Assembly (NCBI RefSeq): GCF_015350805.1
Contig: NZ_JADKSG010000001.1
Coordinates: 744,001 to 808,000, forward strand
DNA length: 64,000 bases
Source of the DNA: Herbiconiux sp. VKM Ac-1786
Lineage (GTDB): Bacteria; Actinomycetota; Actinomycetes; Actinomycetales; Microbacteriaceae
Reading direction: 5' to 3'
The notes below the pieces were generated by a model. It did no database searches and had not been told where the DNA came from. It saw nothing but the letters and a program-made list of their open reading frames with translations. This document shows positions 34,011-41,815 of this stretch, in pieces; position 1 is the first letter of the stretch; every line of letters begins with the position of its first letter. The translations under genes and the position numbers were made by a program.

Positions 34011-34916
34011 ATGACCGAACCGACGACCGTGCAGAACGACGACGTGGTGGTGTTCCTGGCGGGCGGGAACGGCCGCGCATCCGCCCCCCTCGTGCCCGTG
34101 CCCCAGTCGGACGCCGCGGTGAACGTCGCCGACCTCGCGGTCACCCGCGGTGACGGCGTGTTCGAGTCGATCGGCGTCGTCGGCGGCCGCCTGATCGAGC
34201 TGCCCCGGCACCTCGCCCGCCTCGCCCACTCGGCCGAGCTGCTCGAGCTCCCGCCACCCGATCTCGCCGCCTTCGAGGCGGCGGCGCACACGGCCCTCGC
34301 CGCTCACGCCCCCGCGCCCGAGCTGCTGGTGAAGCTGTTCCACAGCCGCGGCGTCGAGACCCCCGCCCACACGATCGACGGCCCGACGGGCTGGGTGCAG
34401 GTGCTCGAGGGCGCCGACCACACCGCGGCCCGGCGCGACGGCGTACGCGTCGTGCTGCTGGATCGCGGCTACCGCAGCGACATCGCGCAGACCGCGCCGT
34501 GGCTGCTGCAGGGTGCCAAGACCCTCTCCTACGCCCTCAACAAGGCGGCGCTCCGCGAGGCCGCCCGCCGGGACGCCGACGACGTGGTGTTCGTCTCGAC
34601 CGACGGCGTGCTGCTGGAGGGTCCGACGGCGAACGTCGTCGTGCGCCACGGTGACGTGTTCCGCACCCCGCGCACCGACCTCGGCATCCTGGCCGGCACG
34701 ACGCAGGCCGCGTTCTTCGACACCGTGCGCGCCCAGGGCCTCACGGCCGAGGAGGCCGTGCTGACGCCCGACGACCTCACGACCGCGGACGCGGCCTGGC
34801 TCTGCTCGAGCGGTCGCCTGCTCGCGCCCATCCGCTCGCTCGACGGCGCCCCGCTGCCCGTGGACGCGCACTTCACCGCGCACGTGCTCACCCAGGCCTT
34901 CGGCCTCCCCACCTGA
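34011..34916 (+). CDS. Class IV PLP aminotransferase (possible methionine-salvage transaminase)
   Basis: The 301-residue protein has fold-type IV features: VTRGDGVFESIGV near the N-terminus, the PLP lysine in LLQGAKTLSYALN, and LLEGPTANVVVRHGDVFRTP. Relatives are branched-chain aminotransferases and aminodeoxychorismate lyases. Because every other step from MTR to methylthio-oxobutyrate is encoded nearby, it may do the last transamination to methionine. That role is inferred from place only. GAGGAGCACC precedes the ATG. Confidence 0.83.
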   Translation: MTEPTTVQNDDVVVFLAGGNGRASAPLVPVPQSDAAVNVADLAVTRGDGVFESIGVVGGRLIELPRHLARLAHSAELLELPPPDLAAFEAAAHTALAAHAPAPELLVKLFHSRGVETPAHTIDGPTGWVQVLEGADHTAARRDGVRVVLLDRGYRSDIAQTAPWLLQGAKTLSYALNKAALREAARRDADDVVFVSTDGVLLEGPTANVVVRHGDVFRTPRTDLGILAGTTQAAFFDTVRAQGLTAEEAVLTPDDLTTADAAWLCSSGRLLAPIRSLDGAPLPVDAHFTAHVLTQAFGLPT

Positions 34917-34944
34917 CCCTGCCCACCCGCCCCCAAGGCGGGCC

Positions 34945-34996
34945 GGGTAGCGCAAACGGCCCTCCCCCGACAGGGGAAGGGCCGTTCGCGCGACCC
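34945..34996. repeat. Convergent-gene inverted repeat, family copy B
   Basis: The arms at 34945-34967 and 34973-34996 contain GCGCAAACGGCCCT and AGGGCCGTTCGCGC, with a CCCC/GGGG top and one bulge. About 20 base pairs form around a 5-base loop. It lies between the aminotransferase gene and the GlsB-type gene. Confidence 0.65.
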
Positions 34997-35018
34997 CGAG
35001 GGGCCCGAGTGGATGCGC

Positions 35019-35297
35019 TCAGCGACGCGCGGCGCTGCGCCCGGCGAAGCGGGTCCAGATCAGCAGCACGATGATCGCGCCGATGATCGAGCCGATGATC
35101 CCGGCGGGCTGGAAGAAGCCGTCCATCGGGTCGCGCTGGAAGATCAGGAAGCCGAGGAAGCCACCGACGAACGAGCCGATGACTCCGAGCAGGATGGTCA
35201 TGGGGATGGAGATGCTCTGCCGACCGGGGACGATCAGTCGGGCGAGCGCACCGGCGATGAGGCCGATGACGAGGAGGCTGATGATGAGTCCGAGCAT
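35019..35297 (-). CDS. GlsB/YeaQ/YmgE-type stress membrane protein
   Basis: The 92-residue protein has three hydrophobic segments with the family wording GLIAGALARLIVPG and ILLGVIGSFVGGFLG, and a basic C-terminus. These transglycosylase-associated proteins are induced by stress; their biochemical role is unknown. AAGGAAG precedes the ATG. It diverges from the orphan response regulator, which may control it. Confidence 0.88.
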   Translation of the reverse strand: MLGLIISLLVIGLIAGALARLIVPGRQSISIPMTILLGVIGSFVGGFLGFLIFQRDPMDGFFQPAGIIGSIIGAIIVLLIWTRFAGRSAARR

Positions 35298-35408
35298 GAT
35301 GTCTTCCTTCGTTCGTGCGCCCGGTTCTGAGCGACTCCGTTCAGCGAACCACCCTCCGAGGTGTACCGGGACACCCCTAGGGGTGGTCTTCGCATCCCGG
35401 CACCGGGG

Positions 35409-35414
35409 TAGGTT
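35409..35414 (+). promoter_or_regulatory. -10 element of leaderless promoter (response regulator)
   Basis: TAGGTT ends six bases before the GTG at 35421. Confidence 0.5.
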
Positions 35415-35420
35415 CGGAGT

Positions 35421-36092
35421 GTGACCGATTCGACGAAGCAGCCCATCCGCGTGGCCCTCGTCGACGACTACGACGTCGTGCTCACGGGCCTCGCGCACAT
35501 GTTCGACCGCTACCGCGACCGCATCGTCATCTGCGAGATCGACGCGAACGCCGAGCTCAGCGACGAGGTCGACATCGTGCTCTACGACTCCTTCGCCCAA
35601 CCCGAGTCGGATCGCCAGGAGCTCGCCGCCCTCGTGAAGAACCCGCGGGCGAGCCGCGTGGTCGTCTACACCTGGAACTTCCAGCCCGAGCTCGTGGAGA
35701 GCGCCCGCACGCAGGGCACCCACGGCTACCTCTCCAAGACGCTGCCCGCCCGCGAACTCGTGGCCGCGCTCGAGGCGGTGCACGCGGGCGAGCGCGTGGT
35801 CAGCGAGCCGCCGAGCAAGCGGGTCGGCAGCGCCCCCGGGCTCGACTGGCCGGGCCGGCACGAGGGCTTCACCGAGCGCGAGTCCGAGATCCTCGCCCTG
35901 ATCACGCAGGGCAAGAGCAACGCCGAGGTCGCCGCGCTCACCTACCTCAGCGTCAACACGATCAAGTCGTACATCCGCGAGATCTACCGCCGCATCGGCG
36001 CGGCCAGCCGCACGCAGGCCGTGCTCTGGGGCGTCGCCCACGGCTTCTCCCCCGACCACCACCGCATCGACCACTGGCTCGGCGGCCCCTGA
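35421..36092 (+). CDS. Orphan LuxR-type response regulator
   Basis: The 223-residue protein has a receiver domain (VALVDDYD, a phospho-Asp in VLYDSFAQ, Thr in VVYTW, Lys in YLSKTLP) and a LuxR/NarL helix-turn-helix (FTERESEILALITQGKSNAEVAALTYLSVNTIKSYIREIYRR). The sequence after the phospho-Asp is unusual (no MP). No kinase gene is adjacent. It uses a GTG start on a leaderless-type promoter and diverges from the stress membrane protein. Confidence 0.88.
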   Translation: MTDSTKQPIRVALVDDYDVVLTGLAHMFDRYRDRIVICEIDANAELSDEVDIVLYDSFAQPESDRQELAALVKNPRASRVVVYTWNFQPELVESARTQGTHGYLSKTLPARELVAALEAVHAGERVVSEPPSKRVGSAPGLDWPGRHEGFTERESEILALITQGKSNAEVAALTYLSVNTIKSYIREIYRRIGAASRTQAVLWGVAHGFSPDHHRIDHWLGGP

Positions 36093-36128
36093 CTGGTCCG
36101 CATCCGGGCAGCGGATGCTCCGCGGCGC

Positions 36129-36178
36129 GGTCGCGCAAAGGGCCCTTGTGGCGCGAACGAAGGGCCGCTTGCGCGACC
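36129..36178. repeat. Convergent-gene inverted repeat, family copy C
   Basis: GGTCGCGCAAAGGGCCCTT (36129-36147) pairs with 36160-36178 at 17 of 19 positions around a 12-base loop. It shares its core with copies A and B and lies between the response regulator and mtnB, which converge. Confidence 0.65.
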
Positions 36179-36234
36179 CGGCCCCGTCCGGGCGGGGGGG
36201 GTGGAGTGGGGCGCGGGCGGGGCGCGGGGTGGGG

Positions 36235-36951
36235 TCAGCGGGTCGCGAGGGCGATCTGCAGGAGGGCCTCGGTGAGCTCGAGGTGCCAGCGGGCCTGGCG
36301 CAGGTCGGCGCCCCACGCGTAGATGCCGTGCGAGGCGACGATCAGCGCCGGCACCTCGGCGACGCCGTCGGCCGCCGGGCGGTAGACGCGCTCGAAGTCG
36401 TCGCCGAGCACGCGCATGTCCTGGTGGTTCTGCACGACGGGGATGATCACGCGCTCGCCGTGGGCGGAGTGGCCGATGCCCTTCAGCATCTCGAGGTCCT
36501 CGAGCTCGACGCCCTCGGGCCAGCGGTGGCCGGCGCGCACGGCGGCGAGGGCGTGCACGTGGATGCCCGCGCCGGCGCCCGTGACCGCGGCGATCCGGGC
36601 GTGCAGGCCGGCCTCGGCGGAGGGCTTCCGCGCGAGCCCGAGCGAGGAGGTGAGCGCCGAGGAGTCGGCGGCCCAGTCGCCGTGCTCGTCGACGACGACG
36701 ATGTCCGAGGCGGTGAGCTCGCCCTTGTCGAGGCCCGAGGCGGTGACCGCGAGCCGCAGCGGGTCGCGGTCGAGGGTCACCGAGAGGTTGCCGGCTGTGC
36801 CGGGCATCCAGCCGAGCGCGGCGAAGCGGGCCGACTCGGCGGCGAGCGCGACCCCGGCCGACCGCAGCGAGCCGGCCGTCACCCCGTGCGTCGAGCCGCC
36901 GTGCGTCGCGCCGGCCGGCGCCGTGCCGCCGTGCGTCGAGCCGGTGCTCAC
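36235..36951 (-). CDS. mtnB: Methylthioribulose-1-phosphate dehydratase
   Basis: The 238-residue class II aldolase-fold enzyme has PGTAGNLSVTL, IHVHALAAV and a C-terminal SHGIYAWGADL, matching MtnB. It removes water from methylthioribulose 1-phosphate and needs zinc. The first ~25 residues are an odd Thr/His/Gly repeat (THGGTAP, THGGSTHGV) absent from most homologues. The GTG start overlaps the mtnC stop (GTGA), so the two are translated together. Confidence 0.9.
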   Translation of the reverse strand: MSTGSTHGGTAPAGATHGGSTHGVTAGSLRSAGVALAAESARFAALGWMPGTAGNLSVTLDRDPLRLAVTASGLDKGELTASDIVVVDEHGDWAADSSALTSSLGLARKPSAEAGLHARIAAVTGAGAGIHVHALAAVRAGHRWPEGVELEDLEMLKGIGHSAHGERVIIPVVQNHQDMRVLGDDFERVYRPAADGVAEVPALIVASHGIYAWGADLRQARWHLELTEALLQIALATR

Positions 36952-37697
36952 GGCGCCACGACCTCCACGTCGGCGAACGAGGTGACGACGGTGGCTGTGC
37001 CGAAGCCGGCCTCGAAAAACGGCTCGCCCTCGCGCGAGAACGCGACGACCTGCCACCCGGCCTCGAGCGCCGCCGCGACCTCCCCGGGGTTGTCCGTGAA
37101 GAACACGAGCTCCGCAGCCGGGACGCCGAGCGCCGAGGCGATCGCGTCGTACGAGGCGGCCTCCTTCTTCGGGCCGGCCTTGATCGTGTCGAAGTAGTCG
37201 GTGATCAGCGGCGTCAGGTCGCCCTCGGGCGAGTGCCGGAACCACGGCACCTGCGACGCCACCGACCCCGACGAGAACACTGCGAGCGCGACGCCGTGCT
37301 CGTGCCAGTCGCGCAGCTTCGGGATGACGTCGTCGAAGAAGTGCGACGAGATCTCGTCCCGCGCGAAGCCCTCGGCCCAGATCTGGCCCTGGATGGTCTT
37401 CAGCGGCGTGGCCTTGACGTCCTGCTCCATCCACTCGTGCAGCACGGCGACCACGGCGTCGGTCGTGGCGTCGGCGGGCAGCGCCGCATCGCGGATGACC
37501 TGCTCCCGCGCCTCGGCGATCGCGGCGTCGTCGGCGTGCTCGTCGATCCACGCCGCGAGCCGGGGCCGCGCGTAGTCGTAGAGGTCGCCGAGGATGAACC
37601 CGGCCGCACTCGTCGTGCCCTCCAGGTCGACGACGAGGCAGCGCGCCGTCACCATCAGCGGGTCGGGGGTGGGGGCCGGCGGGTTCTCGATGGTCAC
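36948..37697 (-). CDS. mtnC: Enolase-phosphatase E1
   Basis: The 249-residue HAD enzyme has VVDLEGTTSAAGFI (D24, E26), the E1-specific DxEGT variant. Further motifs are FSSGSVASQ, KKEAASYD and FFTDNPGEV. It converts diketo-methylthiopentyl phosphate to the acireductone in two steps (enolisation and dephosphorylation). GAAGGAACG precedes the GTG start. It is separated from the kinase gene upstream by a 141-base repeat-bearing gap. Confidence 0.93.
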   Translation of the reverse strand: MTIENPPAPTPDPLMVTARCLVVDLEGTTSAAGFILGDLYDYARPRLAAWIDEHADDAAIAEAREQVIRDAALPADATTDAVVAVLHEWMEQDVKATPLKTIQGQIWAEGFARDEISSHFFDDVIPKLRDWHEHGVALAVFSSGSVASQVPWFRHSPEGDLTPLITDYFDTIKAGPKKEAASYDAIASALGVPAAELVFFTDNPGEVAAALEAGWQVVAFSREGEPFFEAGFGTATVVTSFADVEVVAP

Positions 37698-37723
37698 GGT
37701 CGTTCCTTCGCGTCGGTGGTTGG

Positions 37724-37800
37724 AGGTCGGGCGGTAGCGGGTCGGGCGGGAGGTCGGGCGGTAGCGGGTCGGCGGGAGGTCGGCGGCGGGTGGGTGGCGG
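37724..37800. repeat. Imperfect 26-27 bp tandem repeats between mtnK2 and mtnC
   Basis: Units beginning AGGTCGGGCGGTAGCGGGTCGG start at 37724 and 37751, and a decayed third starts at 37777. They fill most of the 37698-37838 gap inside the salvage operon. Confidence 0.7.
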
Positions 37801-37838
37801 GTCGGCGGTCGGTCGGCGCGCGGCGCACGCCGTCGGCG

Positions 37839-38999
37839 TCAGGATGCGGGCAGGGCCTCGCCCGTCAGCACGTGGTGCCGGGCCGCGTCGAAGAGACGGA
37901 TCGACGCCTGCCCGAGCACGGCCCCGGGCAGCGACTCGATGTCGGCGGCGTGCGAGAAGCCGACGGCGCGGCGCATCCCCTCGACGCCGGCGAAGCGCCA
38001 GGCGTCGCGCGAGATCGCGGCGAGCGACGGCGACGCGGCACCGGCCGCGTCCCAGACCTCGGCGAACGCGTCCCAGCTGGTGTCGATCGCCGAGCGCCGG
38101 GCCGCGGCGAGCGCCGGCTGCCCCACCGCGTCGGCCGCGATCGCGGCCAGCTCGAGGTTCGCCCAGAACAGTCCGAGGTCCATGCCGATCGGCCCCACGA
38201 AGCTGAACTCGGGGTCGAACACGACCACCCGCTGCGCCCCGGTCGGCCGCCCGATCATCACCGATCCGGTGTGCAGGTCGCCGTGGATCAGCGCCTCGTG
38301 CCGCGTCTCGAAGTCGTGCCGGATGCTCGCGACGGCCGCGCGCATCCGCTCGTCGTCGTAGAGGGCCGCGACGCGCCCGTCGAGCGCCGCGTGCCAGTGG
38401 TTGTGCTCGTGCCGCCGGTAGGGCTCGTCGAGCACGACATCGAGTGTCATGCGGCAGAGCTCGGGGTTCGCGGCCGTCTCCACCAGTTCGGCGTGCGCGG
38501 CCGGGCCGAGCGCCGCGACCGTGGTGGAGGCGGCGAGCTCGGCGACGAACCGCCCGACGACCTCGCCGAGGCCGGCGTAGTCGATGTCGACCGCGTCGGA
38601 TCCCGACACGACCTGCCGCACGAGGGCGTCGCGCAGCACGTCGAGGGCGCTCAGGTCCTCCATCACGAGCACGTAGCGCTCGGGGTCGAACGCGACGATC
38701 GCGGGGATCGACTCGGGCACCCGCTCGGCCAGCCGCTCGTAGGTGCGGGCCTCGGACGCGATGCGCCCCGGGTCGACCGGCCAGTCGGGCCCGACGACCT
38801 GCACCCACGGCGGCGCCTGCTTCACGGCGAGGCTGCCGAGCGGGCCGCGCGCGATGAAGACGCGGTTCATGTTCCCGGCGGTCACCTCGTCCACCCGCAC
38901 ATCCGCGGCCGAGGTGGCGATCCGCCCGAGCAGCCCGGCCCCGTCGAGGTAGCCCACCACGTCGTCGCGCCCGACGAGCAGCTCGTAGGCGGCGCTCAT
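37839..38999 (-). CDS. Second, divergent methylthioribose-kinase-family kinase
   Basis: The 386-residue kinase has AGNMNRVF instead of the usual GNLNLVF, ALIHGDLHTGSVMIG (HGD at 239-241) and VFDPEFSFVGP, so the catalytic machinery is intact. It differs from the canonical kinase at 31636 through most of its length. It overlaps the isomerase gene (ATGA), and the pair may act on MTR or on 5-deoxyribose, as related kinase/isomerase pairs do. Its precise substrate is uncertain. Confidence 0.87.
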   Translation of the reverse strand: MSAAYELLVGRDDVVGYLDGAGLLGRIATSAADVRVDEVTAGNMNRVFIARGPLGSLAVKQAPPWVQVVGPDWPVDPGRIASEARTYERLAERVPESIPAIVAFDPERYVLVMEDLSALDVLRDALVRQVVSGSDAVDIDYAGLGEVVGRFVAELAASTTVAALGPAAHAELVETAANPELCRMTLDVVLDEPYRRHEHNHWHAALDGRVAALYDDERMRAAVASIRHDFETRHEALIHGDLHTGSVMIGRPTGAQRVVVFDPEFSFVGPIGMDLGLFWANLELAAIAADAVGQPALAAARRSAIDTSWDAFAEVWDAAGAASPSLAAISRDAWRFAGVEGMRRAVGFSHAADIESLPGAVLGQASIRLFDAARHHVLTGEALPAS

Positions 39000-40078
39000 C
39001 GCGCACCCTCCGCGTAGTACGACCCCACCCGCCCGGGCTCGAACGCCCCCCGGTCGGTCACGATCCGGCTGACGAACCGCGCCGGCGTCACGTCGAACGC
39101 CGGGTACCAGGCGTCGGTCACGAGCGCCGAGGCCGTGCGCCGCCCGAGGGTGTGCAGCACCTCCGCGGGGTCGCGCTCCTCCACCACGATGTCGGCGGCC
39201 GTGAGCGCCTGCGCATCCGGAGCCTGCACCAGCGCGTAGAACGGCACCCCGAACGCCGACGCGGCGACCGCGAGCCCGAGCGTGCCGACCTTGTTCACGA
39301 CACTGCCGTCGAGCGAGACCCGGTCGGCCGCGGTGACGAGCGCGTCGATCGGCCCGAGCGTCGAGCCCGGGGCGAGCGCGGCGGCGCCCATGCCGTCGGT
39401 GATCAGCGTGACGTGCTCGCCGAACTCCGCGAGCGTGTGCGCGGTCAGCCGCGCGCCCTGCAGGTAGGGCCGGGTCTCGGTGGCCACCCAGTCGAACCGC
39501 TTGCCGGCCTCGCGGGAGGCGCGCACGAACTCGATCAGGTACGTGTCCATCCAGCAGTGGGTCAGGATGCGCGCCCCGTCGGGCAGCAGCGCCGCCGTCT
39601 CGACGCCGAGCCGCCGGCTGCGGTCGCGGTAGCTCTGCGCCCCGCTCCGGGCGCTCTCGACCGCGGCCTCGACGAGGGCGGCGGTGGCGCGGGCGTCGTC
39701 GGCTCCGGATGCGCGGGCCGCCGCCAGCGCCGCGTCGACGTCGCCCAGCACCCGGTGCACGGCCTCGCGGGGGTGACCGTTGGTCGGACGGGCGCTCTCG
39801 AGCGCGAGCCCCGCCACGCGCATCCGCTCGCGCGCCGCCTCGGGACCCAGCCCCGCGACCTGCAGCGCCGTCAGCTCGAGCCCGGCGTAGGCCGCGAACA
39901 GCGGGCCGGAGCTCTGCGTGACCATGGCGCGGATGGCCTCGGCCACCTGCTCGGCGTCGCCGGCCTCGACCCAGCTCACGGTCTCGGGGAACACCCGCCG
40001 GTCGAGGATGCGCACGACCCCGCCCGCGACCCGCACGGAGTCGTCGAGCGCGGGAGTGATCTCGGTGCTGCTCGTCAT
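38996..40078 (-). CDS. mtnA: Methylthioribose-1-phosphate isomerase-like protein with altered active-site loop
   Basis: The 360-residue protein belongs to the eIF2B-related isomerases. It keeps ILTHC (C175), ETRPYLQGARLTAH and LITDGMGA (D228), which supply the catalytic Cys and Asp. But the loop after the Cys, normally NAGxLAT, is WMDTYLIEF, and the NMA after the Asp is GMG. The sequence may be a functional variant or prefer another 5-deoxypentose phosphate. It heads the minus-strand operon. Confidence 0.82.
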   Translation of the reverse strand: MTSSTEITPALDDSVRVAGGVVRILDRRVFPETVSWVEAGDAEQVAEAIRAMVTQSSGPLFAAYAGLELTALQVAGLGPEAARERMRVAGLALESARPTNGHPREAVHRVLGDVDAALAAARASGADDARATAALVEAAVESARSGAQSYRDRSRRLGVETAALLPDGARILTHCWMDTYLIEFVRASREAGKRFDWVATETRPYLQGARLTAHTLAEFGEHVTLITDGMGAAALAPGSTLGPIDALVTAADRVSLDGSVVNKVGTLGLAVAASAFGVPFYALVQAPDAQALTAADIVVEERDPAEVLHTLGRRTASALVTDAWYPAFDVTPARFVSRIVTDRGAFEPGRVGSYYAEGAR

Positions 40079-40245
40079 GCCCTGCCGCCCACTGCCCGTC
40101 CCGTCGCCAACCCCCTCGAGGATACCGCCTGCACCCGGACGCCCACCCGGCGGACGACATCGGGAGACGCACAGGGGGTGTCGGCCCGGCTCCCAGACGG
40201 GCGGATCGGCGGGGCCTCTATGCTGTGGGTGACGAAGGGGGCGCA
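40079..40245. promoter_or_regulatory. Divergent promoter region of mtnA operon and DUF2510 gene
   Basis: On the minus strand TATCCT (about 40122-40127) can serve as -10 for mtnA. On the plus strand TATGCT (40219-40224) is placed about 22 bases before the DUF2510 GTG, with AAGGGGGC as its ribosome site. No clear operator is seen. Confidence 0.4.
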
Positions 40246-41001
40246 GTGAGCCAGACGGATGGACAGGGCGGCACGGCAGCAGGCTGGTACGACGACCCGG
40301 CGGGGTCGGGAGGCCTGCGCTGGTGGGATGGATCGCGCTGGAGCGACCACGTGCAGCCCGCGCAGCAGCACGACGCGCACGCGCACCAGGCGGCGCAGCA
40401 GCCCGCGCAGTCGCAGCAGCCGCAGGCACCCGGCCAGTACGCCTACCCCACCGCCCCGGCGTACGGCGCGCACCCCGGCGCCGAGCCGCGCCGCGTCGAC
40501 CCCGGCACCCCGGTGTACGGCCCCTTCATCTGGATCCTCACCCTGCTCCCCGCGCTCAGCCTCCTGCTGCTGCCCCTGTCGTTCACGGGCTTCGAGGACA
40601 TGATGCGCTACGAGCTGCAGTCCGGCAGCGGCGGCTACACCATGGGCATGACCGGCGGCCTCTCGGGCGCCGCGCTGCTCGCCCAGTCGGTGGCCACCCT
40701 GTTCGGCTGGCTGATCTACGGCGCCGGCGTCGTGCTCGCGTTCTTCGACCGCAAGTGGCTGCTGGCCCGCGGGTTCGACCGTCCGTTCCACTGGGCGTTC
40801 GCGTTCATCCCGGCGCCGGTCTACCCGATCGGCCGCTCCATCGTGGTGCGTCGCCGCTCGGGCCGGGGCATCGCCCCGATGTGGGTGTCGATCGCCCTGC
40901 TGGCCCTCAGCCTGATCATCGGCATCGCGGTGACCGTCTGGATCGTCAGCGTCACCGTCGGCATGATGAACTCGCTCGACTACGGCTCGTTCAGCAGCTG
41001 A
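40246..41001 (+). CDS. DUF2510 membrane protein
   Basis: The 251-residue protein opens with a DUF2510 domain (AGWYDDPAGSGGLRWWDGSRWSDH), then a Gln/Ala/His-rich linker and four predicted membrane helices. DUF2510 modules sit at the N-terminus of many actinobacterial membrane proteins; their role is unknown. The GTG at 40246 has AAGGGGGC upstream. Its 3' end overlaps the convergent HAD gene by 22 bases. Confidence 0.8.
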   Translation: MSQTDGQGGTAAGWYDDPAGSGGLRWWDGSRWSDHVQPAQQHDAHAHQAAQQPAQSQQPQAPGQYAYPTAPAYGAHPGAEPRRVDPGTPVYGPFIWILTLLPALSLLLLPLSFTGFEDMMRYELQSGSGGYTMGMTGGLSGAALLAQSVATLFGWLIYGAGVVLAFFDRKWLLARGFDRPFHWAFAFIPAPVYPIGRSIVVRRRSGRGIAPMWVSIALLALSLIIGIAVTVWIVSVTVGMMNSLDYGSFSS

Positions 41002-41630
41002 CCCGCAGGCGCCGGAACCCGGCGGGCCGAGAGCGGTGCGGCCACGATCGCCGGCAGCTCGTCGAGGTCGCCGATGACGTGCAGCGCCCCGGCGGCGCGG
41101 AGGGCCGGGGCGTCGGCGGGAGCATCCGTCACCCCCACCGGCAGATAGCCGGCCACCGAGGCGCAGCGCAGGTCGTCGGGGTCGTCGCCGACGAAGAACG
41201 CCCGCTCGCGCACCGCCCGGTGCCGCAGCAGCAGTTCGAGGGTGTCGCCGACGCCGGTGTCGACCGAGTTCCAGACCGGTGGCACCTGCAGCGCGCGCTG
41301 GTCGAAGCGCACCGCCGAGGGTGAGGCGCCCGACACCACGCCGAGCCACGCGCCCGCCCCGGCGAGGGCGCGCAGGCAGTCGGCCGCCCCCTCGCGCAGC
41401 TGCGTGCGCGACTCGGCGAGCGCCGCCGTCCACTCCTCCTCGGCCGCCGGCACGTCGGCAGGCTCGACCCCGAGCCGCTCCAGCAGCTCGCCGAGCGGCA
41501 GCCGGAAGCGCAGCGCGAACTCCGCCTCCCCCAGCGTCCGCAGCCCCCGCCGCGCGAGCACCGTGGTCAGCGCCGCGTGCGCGTGGTCGGAGTCGATCAC
41601 GATCGTGCCGTTCCAGTCGAACAGCAGCAT
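40980..41630 (-). CDS. HAD-family phosphatase
   Basis: The 216-residue protein starts MLLFDWNGTIVIDSD, the HAD motif I with both aspartates of DxN/DxD type (D5 and N7, so an Asn replaces the second Asp). Other motifs are VVSGAS and FFVGDDPDDLRCA. The Asn variant is common in phosphoglycolate-phosphatase-like proteins of this order. The start is uncertain: 41720 would add 30 residues and neither has a clear ribosome site. Confidence 0.78.
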   Translation of the reverse strand: MLLFDWNGTIVIDSDHAHAALTTVLARRGLRTLGEAEFALRFRLPLGELLERLGVEPADVPAAEEEWTAALAESRTQLREGAADCLRALAGAGAWLGVVSGASPSAVRFDQRALQVPPVWNSVDTGVGDTLELLLRHRAVRERAFFVGDDPDDLRCASVAGYLPVGVTDAPADAPALRAAGALHVIGDLDELPAIVAAPLSARRVPAPAGQLLNEP

Positions 41631-41815
41631 CGTGTCGACCAGGGTCGAGTCCGTCCGGTCTCCGGATGCCCGCCCGCCGCTTCTCGTCCTCACGCCCGCC
41701 CCGTTCCGCGGGAACCGCACCGCCCCACCGCCTGCGCCTCATCCTGCACGCCCCCGCAGGCGCGCTGCGGTGACCCGCGCCGACGCCCAGGTGAACGGAC
41801 GGTGAAGACCCCGTG

